The notes under the pieces: generated by a model | Database searches by the model: none | What the model was told of the DNA's origin: nothing | What the model saw: the letters and a program-made list of their open reading frames with translations, nothing else | Part shown: piece by piece, positions 1 to 8,200 of the stretch | How the letters are laid out: the number at the start of each line of letters is the position of its first letter | How positions within the stretch are numbered: the stretch's first letter is position 1 | Source of the DNA: Hymenobacter aquaticus | GTDB lineage: Bacteria; Bacteroidota; Bacteroidia; Cytophagales; Hymenobacteraceae | Assembly: GCF_004765605.1 (NCBI RefSeq) | Contig: NZ_SRLC01000002.1 | Coordinates: forward strand, 248,001-312,000 | DNA length: 64,000 bases | Reading direction: 5' to 3' | Made by a program: the position numbers and the translations under genes

Positions 1-3000
1 CACGCCGAACTTATCGGCGGCCGTGGGCGCGGGGCGGGCCGCGGCGGCAAACTCATACGCCCCGATGTCGGGCGTCGAGGCATTGCGCGGGTTGTTGGCA
101 ATATCGACCACCACGCCGGCCACGGGCCGGGCTTTGCCGTCGAGGTTGCAGTTGGCGTTGGCCACGGGCCGCAGGTCGCCGGGCGTAATCAGGCTGAACA
201 CGGGGTTAGTCACCACGCTGGCCGCGTCCTGGGTGGTAGCCGTGCGCAGGGCCGCCAGCGTCGTCCGCTCAGCGCCGCCCACGTAAGCCAGCCGCCCGCT
301 CTGGGCGAAGTAGGCGTTGTTGTCGATCAGGGTGAGGGGCGAGGCGGCGGCTTCGGTATACAGCGCGTAGGTGCGGCCGGCGGCCGGCGTGGCCGTCTGC
401 AGGTTCACCAGGATGTTGTTCACCAGCGTCACGTCGCTCACGCCGGCCACAACGGCCACCGGGGCCGCAATGGGCGTGGTGCCCGCGGCCACGGTGCCCG
501 TCAGGCGAATCGTGTTGTAAGCCAGGCGGTAGCCCCCGCCCAGGCTCATGTACACGCCCTGGGGCGTGAAGGCCACGCCGTCGTCGCCGTTGGCCCCAAT
601 GTCGGAAATCATGTTGTTGACCACGTTCACGTTGGCATTGGCCCCCGCGGCCGACAGCCGGATGCCCGATGCGCCGTAGCTGTTGCTGATGCCGAGGCCC
701 GTGTGCACGATGTCGCGAATCTGGTTGGAGGTAATCAGGCCGTCGGCGGAAGTGCCGCTGACCACGATGCCGCTCACCGACGGGCTCACCGCCCGCGTGA
801 TGCCGGCCACGGTGTTGCCGTTCACCACGAAGCCCTGCGTGGCCGTGATGACGATGCCGCTGGTGCCAATCTTATCGGCCGCCGTGGCACTGCCGATGCT
901 GTTATTGGCCGCCGTGAAGCTGACGCAGTTGCTCTGGGCCTGAATGCCCACGGCGGTGCGCCCGATGGAGCAGCCGCGCACGGTGCCGTTGGCCGCGCCG
1001 CTGAAGGCCACGCCGTAGGCCGTGGTCGGGCTGCTGCCCAGCATGCTCAGGCCGCGCAACGTTACGTCGGCCCCCGTCACGAAGACGATGCCGCTGCTGG
1101 CCGCCGTGCCGGTGTTGGTCAGCGCGAGGCTGCCGCTGTTGGGGCCGGCCGTAGCGCCTTCCAGCGTCACGTAGCTGGCGTCGATGATGAACAGCGGGGT
1201 GCTGGCCGCCGCCGTCAGCTGCACGCCGCGGTTGGGCGCGGGCCGGATCAGGACGGTGTTGGTGGCGTTGGAGCCGGTGTTGGGGCTCAGCGTCAGCGGG
1301 TAAGTTTCCGTTGGGTACGTAGCATCCAGCAGCTGCAACACCAGCGGGCCGTTCAGTTCCTTGCTGTTCAGATCGGCCACGGCGGCCGTGATGGTGGCGT
1401 AGTCGGCGGTAGCGGCCGTGCCCACGGTTTTGAGGCCGCTCAGCGTAGCCAGGATGCGGTAGCCATTCGGCTTGGTCGGCGCGCTACTGATGCTGGCCAC
1501 CGACGTAGCGGCAAAGCCCGCGCCGGGCGAGGCACTCACGTTGGGCGGCGAAACCAGGTCCTGGGCCGTGACGAAGTACTGAATCGAGTCGCCGGCCACG
1601 GGTGCCGACTGCAGCTTGCTCACGTCCAGCGTGAACGAGTAGCTGGTGGTAGGCGAAGCGCCGGGCCCCACCCACTTCCAGCCGTTGCCGGTGGCATCGT
1701 TGGGCGCGGTGAAGACGTTGGCGTCGGTTTTTTTCTTGTAGTAGAGCCGGGGCGCGAAGGTGCCGCTGGCCACGCCGCTGGGGTCGGTGATGAGCACGCC
1801 GCCCAGGCCGCGGTTGCCGGTGCTGGCCGTGTTGGGCAGGCGCTGGTAGGCAATGCTGGGGCCCGACACGTCCACCACCAGGAAAGTGCCCTCATCGGCG
1901 CCCAGGTCGGGGGTGGCCACGGTGCGGGCGTTGCCGTCGATGTCGGTGGGTACGGGCAGGGGCGAGTTTGCCAGGGCCATGCCGCCGCTTTCGGCCTGAG
2001 TAGCCGCGCCGGGTTGCAGGTGCGGGTCGGTCAGCGGGTTGATGAAGGGCACGTTCTCCGTCACGGCGCTCTGGTCGGCCGGGGTGGCGCGCTGCTTGTA
2101 CTGGGCCAGCGTCTGGTCGACGGCCGGGGTAGTAGCCACGCCGTAGAACAGGGGTTTCTCGGGCGAAGGCGCGCCGGCGTAGTACAGGTTGTTGTTGGAG
2201 GCCGGGGCCAGGTTGGTCAGCACGGCGGTGCTTTTGAAGAAGGCCGCCGCCACCCCGCCGCCCCCGCTGGGCAGCGTCATCAGGTTCACGAAGATGTTGT
2301 TGCGCAAGTCAACCGGGGGCGTGCCCGAAATGTAGAACGCGCCGCTCTTGTTGCTGGCCACCGTGGGCGTGCCGGTCAGCACCACCGTGTTGTGGTAGCA
2401 GTAGTTGTTGGTGCCGCCCCGAAAGCTCAGGGCCCGTACCGAGGTGCCCGCCGTGCTGGCCAGCGCCCGGATGTCGTACACGAAGTTGTTGTAGACGTAG
2501 TTGGTGGTGCCGGCCGTAATGTCCATGCCCGAGGCAAACCCGGTAGCGCCGGTGGCGGCCACGTCGTAGGTGTAGTTGCCGGCAATGGTGTGCGTGGTGC
2601 CGTTGTTGATGTAGATGGCCTGGGCCGCTGCCGACGAGGCCGTAGCCGTCAGGGCGTGCACGCGGTTGCCGATGATGTCGGCGCTGTTGCTGGTGCCGGT
2701 CGAGTAGATGCCGTACACGGCGCTGGTGCCGGTGAGGCCCGCCACCTCGGTGTTGGCTACTTTGGCCCCGGTCTGGGTGCGTAGGTAAATGCCGTAGACG
2801 ATGCCCGTGGGCACGCTGGCCGGCCCCACCCCGATGTTCAGCACCCGGCTGGGCGCCCCATTCGGTAACATTCCGATTTCGTTGCCCGCGTCGTAGAGCG
2901 TGCCGCCGGCGTCGATGTTGTAGCCGTAGAAGCAGTCCTGCACCGTGTTCGACAGGAAGCGGTTCTGGTTGTTGTTGCCGTCCTGTAGATACACCCCGTA

Positions 3001-3501
3001 CGTTTTGGTGGTGTTGGCGCGGTTCAAATCCACGGTGCTGTTCTGCACTAGGTTATTGGTCGCGCCATTCTTGAGCCAGAAGCCAAACTCCAGCTGCTGC
3101 GCGGCCGTGGTGTTGGTGGCCGCGTCCGTCACGTCGATGCCGTCGAAAGTCACGTAGTCGGCCCCGTCCAGGGTGAGGCCGGCGTCGGTGGCGCCGGTGC
3201 CCACGCCCTGCAGGCGCGGGTTGGCCCCGGTGCCGTCTTTCTGAAACACGATGCGGCCGGCGGCCGTGCCACTGGCGGTAATAGCGGGCGTCAGCTCGGC
3301 AAACACGCTGCCGCTCTTCACCTGAAACGTGACGCCCGCCGTGCCCACGCCCCCGGCATTCAGGGCGTTGATGGCCGCGCTGAACGTCGCGTAGTTGTTG
3401 GCGCCCGAGCCGGCCGGGTCGATGGTTTTGGTGCCGGTGAGCTGGGCCGTGGCGGAGTGCGCCAAACCCAGCAGCAGCAGGGGGTAGAGAAGTAGCCTCA
3501 T
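1..3501 (-). CDS. Large secreted beta-helix repeat protein (3' end outside window)
   Basis: The reading frame is open from the ATG at 3501 to the window edge, giving 1167 visible residues without a stop, so the C-terminus is missing. It begins with a signal peptide (MRLLLYPLLLLGLAHSATA, then QLTGTKTIDP). The rest is rich in Thr, Asn, Gly and Ala. It has repeated short segments of the kind N-N-x-(I/V)-x-(N/G)-x-(I/V) (for example NNFVYDI, NNILVNL, NNMISDIG), typical of right-handed parallel beta-helix surface proteins. Two similar halves each start with a 'Gxx-TVG/TID...YATI/F' block (near residues 25 and 645), suggesting internal duplication. The visible part ends in a 'PDIGAYEF' motif, common before a C-terminal anchor. 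I infer export and probably T9SS anchoring, but the sorting domain would lie beyond the edge. Substrate or ligand is unknown. Confidence 0.8.
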   Translation of the reverse strand, partial: MRLLLYPLLLLGLAHSATAQLTGTKTIDPAGSGANNYATFSAAINALNAGGVGTAGVTFQVKSGSVFAELTPAITASGTAAGRIVFQKDGTGANPRLQGVGTGATDAGLTLDGADYVTFDGIDVTDAATNTTAAQQLEFGFWLKNGATNNLVQNSTVDLNRANTTKTYGVYLQDGNNNQNRFLSNTVQDCFYGYNIDAGGTLYDAGNEIGMLPNGAPSRVLNIGVGPASVPTGIVYGIYLRTQTGAKVANTEVAGLTGTSAVYGIYSTGTSNSADIIGNRVHALTATASSAAAQAIYINNGTTHTIAGNYTYDVAATGATGFASGMDITAGTTNYVYNNFVYDIRALASTAGTSVRALSFRGGTNNYCYHNTVVLTGTPTVASNKSGAFYISGTPPVDLRNNIFVNLMTLPSGGGGVAAAFFKSTAVLTNLAPASNNNLYYAGAPSPEKPLFYGVATTPAVDQTLAQYKQRATPADQSAVTENVPFINPLTDPHLQPGAATQAESGGMALANSPLPVPTDIDGNARTVATPDLGADEGTFLVVDVSGPSIAYQRLPNTASTGNRGLGGVLITDPSGVASGTFAPRLYYKKKTDANVFTAPNDATGNGWKWVGPGASPTTSYSFTLDVSKLQSAPVAGDSIQYFVTAQDLVSPPNVSASPGAGFAATSVASISSAPTKPNGYRILATLSGLKTVGTAATADYATITAAVADLNSKELNGPLVLQLLDATYPTETYPLTLSPNTGSNATNTVLIRPAPNRGVQLTAAASTPLFIIDASYVTLEGATAGPNSGSLALTNTGTAASSGIVFVTGADVTLRGLSMLGSSPTTAYGVAFSGAANGTVRGCSIGRTAVGIQAQSNCVSFTAANNSIGSATAADKIGTSGIVITATQGFVVNGNTVAGITRAVSPSVSGIVVSGTSADGLITSNQIRDIVHTGLGISNSYGASGIRLSAAGANANVNVVNNMISDIGANGDDGVAFTPQGVYMSLGGGYRLAYNTIRLTGTVAAGTTPIAAPVAVVAGVSDVTLVNNILVNLQTATPAAGRTYALYTEAAASPLTLIDNNAYFAQSGRLAYVGGAERTTLAALRTATTQDAASVVTNPVFSLITPGDLRPVANANCNLDGKARPVAGVVVDIANNPRNASTPDIGAYEFAAAARPAPTAADKFGV

Positions 3502-3789
3502 ACGCAATAGGGGGTAGGGGAGGGGATGGTAGAAAAACTTGTTCAAGATAGACAAAAGCGCGCGTAGCCGGGTGGGCCGCCGCCGCGGGCAAGCCAAGGG
3601 TCGGGTTATTTCGTAGACTTCCTACGGAGGAAAATTTTGGGTTCGGTGGCGGCTAAGCAGCTGGCTATTTTCACGATAAGCCAGACAAAATGCGCCTCCG
3701 GTGGTTAAACAGTCAATTCTGAGCGCAACGGTAATAACCTTCCGGGGGCCAAGCTCGTCAGTAGTCCGTAGTCTATTCCTGTTTTCCTT

Positions 3790-4386
3790 ATGGTTCCATC
3801 TGCTTACCCCGCCGGCTCGGTGCGCGCCCTGCTGGCTACCGACCAGGTAACGGACGCCACGCGCGCGGCCCTGGAAGCCCGCCTGCACGCCCCGGCCTAC
3901 GAGCCGCAGTTTTTCGACGCGGCCACCTACGAGCTGCTGCGCCAGGTGGCGGCCCGCCTGCTGCCCCAGCCCGACCGGGATTCGCCCATCGAGCTGGCCC
4001 CCGGTATCGACCAGCGCCTGCTCACGGGCGGCTCCGACGGCTGGCGCTACGACGTGCTGCCCCCCGACCGGGAAGCCTACCGGCTGGGTTTGGGCGGTAT
4101 CCGGGAAAGCGCCAAGCTATTGTTTGAGCAGGAGTTTGAGCAGCTGACCGGCGAGCAGCAGGACGCCGTGCTGCAAGCTGTTCAGGAAAACACGGCCCCC
4201 GGCCCGGCCTGGCAAACCCTGGCCGCCACCCGCTTTTTCGAGGAGCTGCTGGCCGAGCTGACCGAAACCTACTACGCCCACCCCCTGGCCCAGGAGGAAA
4301 TCGGCTACGCGGGCATGGCCGACGTGCCCGGCTGGACGAAAATCGGCCTCAACCAAAAAGAAGACCGGGAACCGGCGGAGCAGTGA
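3790..4386 (+). CDS. Gluconate 2-dehydrogenase subunit 3 family protein
   Basis: A 198-residue protein resembling the gluconate 2-dehydrogenase small-subunit family. Its middle, around residues 30-80, reads 'FFDAATYELLRQVAARLLPQ', which matches the family pattern of an alpha-helical start leading to 'LLPQP'. No signal peptide or Tat motif is visible, unlike many homologues, so it may stay in the cytoplasm or ride with its partner. The next gene on the same strand is a GMC oxidoreductase, the usual catalytic partner of this family, which supports the call. The two are separated by 135 bp that hold an inverted repeat. Sugar substrate cannot be read from sequence. Confidence 0.75.
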   Translation: MVPSAYPAGSVRALLATDQVTDATRAALEARLHAPAYEPQFFDAATYELLRQVAARLLPQPDRDSPIELAPGIDQRLLTGGSDGWRYDVLPPDREAYRLGLGGIRESAKLLFEQEFEQLTGEQQDAVLQAVQENTAPGPAWQTLAATRFFEELLAELTETYYAHPLAQEEIGYAGMADVPGWTKIGLNQKEDREPAEQ

Positions 4387-4516
4387 TTTAGTGACTTAGC
4401 GACTTAATGAGTTGTCATTCAGTTGATGCCACTTCGGACAGTCAGAATGCCAATTCCTAATACGTCTTTAAAACACTTACTCACGGATTCACTAAATCAC
4501 TAACTCGCTAAATCAC
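4383..4516. repeat. GTGA-type inverted repeat between subunit 3 and GMC genes
   Basis: The left arm (4383-4413) begins at the TGA stop of the upstream gene and reads GTGATTTAGTGACTTAGCGA and onwards. The right arm (about 4479-4516) is its approximate reverse complement, ending CTCGCTAAATCAC. Both arms consist of degenerate copies of a GTGANTTA unit. The pair could fold into a long imperfect hairpin between two genes that probably share a transcript. Confidence 0.6.
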
Positions 4517-4521
4517 CGCAT

Positions 4522-6198
4522 ATGCCCGACGAAGAAACCCTGGAAGAAGGCGTGCTGAACCCCGTTAAGCCCGAAATTCAGGACCCGCTGCTGCAAAGCC
4601 TGCTGGCTGATACGCCGGCGGCCGAAACGCCGATTGTGCCCCAGCCCGCGCCGCTGGAAATTCCCGTGCCGGCCGAAACCGTGGACTGCATCGTCATCGG
4701 GACCGGGGCCGGCGGGGCGCCGCTGCTGGCCCGCCTGGCTATGGCCGGCCTGAAGGTGGTGGCCCTGGAAGCCGGCCCGTGGCACGACCCCAAAAAGGAC
4801 TTTGCCACCGACGAAAAAGCCCAGGAGTTTCTGTTCTGGAACGACGAGCGGCTCTCGGCGGGCCAGGACCCGGTGGCCTTCGGCAAAAACAACTCCGGTA
4901 CCGGCGTGGGCGGCTCCACGCTGCACTACACGGCCTACACGCCCCGCCCCCGGCCCGCCGACCTGCACCTGCACCGCGACTTCGGCGTGGGCGTCGACTG
5001 GCCCTTCGGCTACGAGGAGCTGGAGCCGTATTTCGAGGAGCTGGAGCAGTTTCTGGGTATTTCGGGCCCCACGCCCTACCCCTGGGGGCCCAGCCGCCGC
5101 AAGGGGTACCCGCTGGCCCCGCTGCCGCTCAACGGCGCGGCCCAACTGATGCAGCGCGGCTGCGAAAAGCTTGGCATCCAAACCTCGCCGGCGGCCAACG
5201 CGGCGCTGTCGGGGCGCTACTACCAGGAAGGCATTGGCTGGCGCGAGGCCTGCACCAACCGGGGCTTTTGCCAGGCCGGGTGCAGCACCGGGGCCAAAGC
5301 CAGCATGGACGTCACGTTTTTGCCTCTGGCCGCCGCCCACGGCGCCGATACCCGGCCGGGCTGCTACGTCACGGAAATCGAGCGGGACGACACGGGTAAA
5401 ATCACCGGCGTTATCTACCAGCGGAACGGGCAGGAGCAGCGGCTGCGCTGCCGCCACCTGTTTCTGTGCGCCGGCGCCATCGAAACGCCCCGCCTGCTGC
5501 TGCTCAACGAGCTGGCCCTGAGCAGCGGGCACGTAGGCCGCAACTTTATGTCGCACACGGCCATTCAGGTGTTCGGCACGTTCGAGGAAGCCGTGCGGCC
5601 CTACAAGGGCATTCCGGGCGCGTTGATTTCCGAGGAAACCCACCGGCCTACGGATGCGGATTTTGCCGGTGGCTACCTGCTGCAAAGCATTGGCATTATG
5701 CCCGTCACGTTTGCCGGGCAGGTAGCCCGGGGCCGCAAGCTGTGGGGAGAATCTTTGCGGCGCTACATGCAGCAGTACAACCACGTGGCCGGCATCAACA
5801 TCCTGGGCGACTGTCTGCCCCACGCCGACAACTTCCTGGAGCTGGCCGAGGAGAAGGACGCGCGCGGGCTGGCCAAGCCCCGCATCCACTTCACCAATCA
5901 CGACAACGAAATCCGGATGACCAACCACGCCGAAAAGCTGATGCGTCGCATCTGGGAAGCGGCTGGGGCCACCGACATCTGGGCGTTTCCCCGCTCGGCC
6001 CACATCATCGGCACGGCCCGCATGGGCCTTTCGGGCGACGATGCGGTGGTGGATGCCAACGGCAAGGCCTTCGACGTGCCCAACCTCTACATCTGCGACA
6101 ATTCGGTGTTTCCCAGCGCCCTGGGCGTCAATCCGGCCCTGACCATCATGGCCCTGGCCCTGCGCACCGCCGATAAGTTTCTGGAAAACCAACGGTAG
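4522..6198 (+). CDS. GMC family FAD-dependent oxidoreductase
   Basis: A 558-residue flavoprotein of the glucose-methanol-choline oxidoreductase family. The FAD-binding Rossmann motif lies near residue 58 (CIVIGTGAGGAPLLARLA) with the adenine-ribose acid at the end of the next strand (VVALEAG). A second family signature is 'GTGVGGSTLHY'. The Cys-rich stretch 'CTNRGFCQAGCSTGAK' near residue 245 is typical of gluconate/sorbose dehydrogenase large subunits. The C-terminal catalytic pair is seen as the His of 'HIIGTARMG' and the Asn of 'GVNPALT'. It sits between a subunit 3-like protein and a GH1-like glycosidase, so an oxidation step on a sugar or sugar alcohol is likely. The first roughly 55 residues are a Pro/Glu-rich extension without a signal peptide. 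Confidence 0.88.
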   Translation: MPDEETLEEGVLNPVKPEIQDPLLQSLLADTPAAETPIVPQPAPLEIPVPAETVDCIVIGTGAGGAPLLARLAMAGLKVVALEAGPWHDPKKDFATDEKAQEFLFWNDERLSAGQDPVAFGKNNSGTGVGGSTLHYTAYTPRPRPADLHLHRDFGVGVDWPFGYEELEPYFEELEQFLGISGPTPYPWGPSRRKGYPLAPLPLNGAAQLMQRGCEKLGIQTSPAANAALSGRYYQEGIGWREACTNRGFCQAGCSTGAKASMDVTFLPLAAAHGADTRPGCYVTEIERDDTGKITGVIYQRNGQEQRLRCRHLFLCAGAIETPRLLLLNELALSSGHVGRNFMSHTAIQVFGTFEEAVRPYKGIPGALISEETHRPTDADFAGGYLLQSIGIMPVTFAGQVARGRKLWGESLRRYMQQYNHVAGINILGDCLPHADNFLELAEEKDARGLAKPRIHFTNHDNEIRMTNHAEKLMRRIWEAAGATDIWAFPRSAHIIGTARMGLSGDDAVVDANGKAFDVPNLYICDNSVFPSALGVNPALTIMALALRTADKFLENQR

Positions 6199-6370
6199 CG
6201 GATAGAACGACAATTCCCCTCCTTTTTTCAAATTCCGCGCATCAAGCGGCGTGGGTGCCCGAAGGGCGGGGTGGTTAATCATTGTTTAGCCGAACGATTA
6301 CGGCGTGCTTAAACAATTTGCCATTCAAGGTTTTATCAAACTAAACAACACCAGCTAGCGAGGTCAACCA

Positions 6371-6399
6371 CCCCCAACCCCTCCTTATCTAAGGAGGGG
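6371..6399. repeat. CCCCAACCCCTCC palindrome, partial copy
   Basis: CCCCTCCTTA (6378-6387) and TAAGGAGGGG (6390-6399) form a 10-bp perfect hairpin with a two-base loop, preceded by CCCCCAA. It resembles one arm of the larger element at 35154-35277. It lies just upstream of the GH1-like gene, and the right arm also presents AGGAGGGG a few bases before a TTG at 6404. Confidence 0.6.
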
Positions 6400-6421
6400 A
6401 GCTTTGTTCAAGCGACATCAC

Positions 6422-7759
6422 ATGGCCAAAAACTTTCTAAAGCACATCAAAACCCGATTCGGGGAAGGCAACTACGCCGGCGACGAGTTCGGCGGGGCCG
6501 GGGGGCGCGACGGCAGCGGCCTGCCTACCGGGGACCCCGGCAACTTCATGTTTGCCACCGGCATCGAATGCTCCTACCCGACCATCGACCACGGCAAAAC
6601 CCGCCGCGACCTGCTGGCCGAGTGCGGGCACTACGACCGGTGGAAGGAAGACCTGGCCCTGGTAAAAGACATGGGACTGAAGGTGTTGCGCTACGGCCTG
6701 CCCTACTACAGCATCCATCTGGGCCCCGGGAAGTACGACTGGGAGTTTGCCGACCAGGTGATGGCCGAGATGCAGCGCCTGGAAATCACCCCGATTCTGG
6801 ATCTGCTCCACTTCGGGGTGCCCAACTGGCTCGGCGACTTTCAGAACCCTGAGCTGCCCGTGTACTTCGCCGAGTATGCCGAGGCCGTGGCCCGGCGCTA
6901 CCCCTGGGTGCGCTACTACACGCCCGTCAATGAGGTGTTCGTCACGGCTCGCATGAGCGCCAAGGATGGTATCTGGAACGAGCAGCTCAAGTCGGAACGG
7001 GGCTTCGTGACGGCCATCAAGCACTTGGTGGCGGCCAGCATCATGGCCAACCAGCAGATTGCCCAGGTGCGGCCCGACTGCATCATCGTGCAAAGCGAGT
7101 CGGCCGAGTACATCCATGAGCTGCGCGCCAACCCCTGCGCCCGCATCAAGCTGGAAAACAAGCTGCGCTTCCTGGCCCTGGACCTGCTCTACGCCCACCA
7201 CCCTGATGCCGACGTGCTCAACTACCTCTACGACAACGGTATGACGCGCGAGGAGTACGACTGGTTTATGGCCGGCGAGCCGCCGGGCTACCAGGTGATG
7301 GGCAATGATTACTACGGCCGCAACGAGCGAATTATTCTGCCCAACGGCGAGGAGTGCACCAGCATGGACGTGCTGGGCTGGTACAACATCACCCACGAGT
7401 ACTACCTGCGCTACCGCAAGCCGGTGATGCACACCGAAACCAACGTCTTCAACGCCCACGAAGCCCCGACCTGGCTTTGGAAGCAGTGGGTCAACATCCT
7501 CAGGATGCGCGAGGAAGGCATCCCGGTGCTGGGCTTCACCTGGTATTCCCTCATCGACCAGGTCGACTGGGACATCGGCCTGGCCCAGAAAATCGGCAAA
7601 GTCAACGCCTGCGGCCTGTTCGACCTCGACCGGAACCCGCGCAAGGTGTCGGTGGCTTACCGCCAGCTCTTGCAGGAATACGGACAGATTACCATCGTGC
7701 CCCACGGCGAGATGTTCCAGGTGACCAAGGAGCCGGCTATTCTAAAAGTGGAGGTGTAA
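6422..7759 (+). CDS. GH1-like family glycoside hydrolase (beta-glucosidase-like)
   Basis: A 445-residue protein resembling glycoside hydrolase family 1 and clan GH-A enzymes. The acid/base glutamate sits in 'YYTPVNEVFV' (near residue 175) and the likely nucleophile in 'VMHTETNVFN' (near residue 340), with 'GFTWYSLID' near the C-terminal rim. No signal peptide is seen, so it probably acts in the cytoplasm. The start at ATG 6422 (MAKNFLKHI) is preferred. A TTG at 6404 would add six residues and has an AGGAGGGG sequence just upstream, which is unusual for this phylum. It follows the GMC oxidoreductase by 223 bp, suggesting joint work on a glycoside or its sugar. A related gene occurs at 53787-55013. 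Confidence 0.78.
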   Translation: MAKNFLKHIKTRFGEGNYAGDEFGGAGGRDGSGLPTGDPGNFMFATGIECSYPTIDHGKTRRDLLAECGHYDRWKEDLALVKDMGLKVLRYGLPYYSIHLGPGKYDWEFADQVMAEMQRLEITPILDLLHFGVPNWLGDFQNPELPVYFAEYAEAVARRYPWVRYYTPVNEVFVTARMSAKDGIWNEQLKSERGFVTAIKHLVAASIMANQQIAQVRPDCIIVQSESAEYIHELRANPCARIKLENKLRFLALDLLYAHHPDADVLNYLYDNGMTREEYDWFMAGEPPGYQVMGNDYYGRNERIILPNGEECTSMDVLGWYNITHEYYLRYRKPVMHTETNVFNAHEAPTWLWKQWVNILRMREEGIPVLGFTWYSLIDQVDWDIGLAQKIGKVNACGLFDLDRNPRKVSVAYRQLLQEYGQITIVPHGEMFQVTKEPAILKVEV

Positions 7760-7873
7760 GGGTATGGTTCGGCCATCAGGAGGCAGTAAAAGCAGTCATT
7801 CAGTTGATGGGTAGAGCGGCATTCTTCTATATTTGACGGGTAGCTTACTTTACTCAAACCAAGTACTAAGAAG

Positions 7874-8056
7874 ATGGGCCGGATAACCTGCGCACTGCTG
7901 GCAGCTATTGTAGGAATAGCTGCATTTCGAAAATTCGATTTCGAAACCTTACGATTTGAAAATACGGGCTTAGGAATCCTGTACGTAGCGGCATTCGTGT
8001 TCTTCGTGGTTGTCGCGGTAAGAAGTAAGGGCGACGCCGAAAAATCGGAGAAGTAG
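7874..8056 (+). CDS. Small membrane protein, hypothetical
   Basis: A 60-residue ORF with an ATG start. The first segment is hydrophobic (ITCALLAAIVGIAAF), a polar middle follows (RKFDFETLRFENTG), then a strong second hydrophobic segment (LGILYVAAFVFFVVVAV) and a charged tail (RSKGDAEKSEK). Two membrane spans are plausible. Its base composition is less GC-rich than the neighbours. I do not recognise the family. A strong terminator-like hairpin follows at 8134-8167, consistent with a short transcript ending here. Confidence 0.5.
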   Translation: MGRITCALLAAIVGIAAFRKFDFETLRFENTGLGILYVAAFVFFVVVAVRSKGDAEKSEK

Positions 8057-8133
8057 GCCGTTGCGGGCAGCGGAGTAACCCGCTACGCTGCCCGGTAGCT
8101 GCCGCGCTTCGCTTGCAATGACTCGTTAAACCA

Positions 8134-8167
8134 AAAGAGCCGGCCTCCTTGCGGGGGCCGGCTCTTT
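8134..8167. terminator. Bidirectional terminator between small membrane protein and katA
   Basis: Perfect 12-bp stem AAAGAGCCGGCC / GGCCGGCTCTTT with a 10-base loop. A-rich sequence on one side and TTT on the other let it serve the convergent genes on both strands. Confidence 0.75.
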
Positions 8168-8200
8168 GTGCAGAAAAAGGTAGGTCAGGTACGTACTAAG

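Noticed and set aside
703..2784. Long plus-strand open frame (693 codons) over the beta-helix gene
   Set aside because: Its residues (Arg, Gly, His, Ala-rich) are typical of antisense frames in high-GC DNA. The minus-strand frame has a signal peptide and beta-helix character.
6404..6421. TTG start for the GH1-like gene
   Set aside because: An AGGAGGGG lies upstream, but it is part of a repeat palindrome and this phylum rarely uses such sites. ATG 6422 is preferred.
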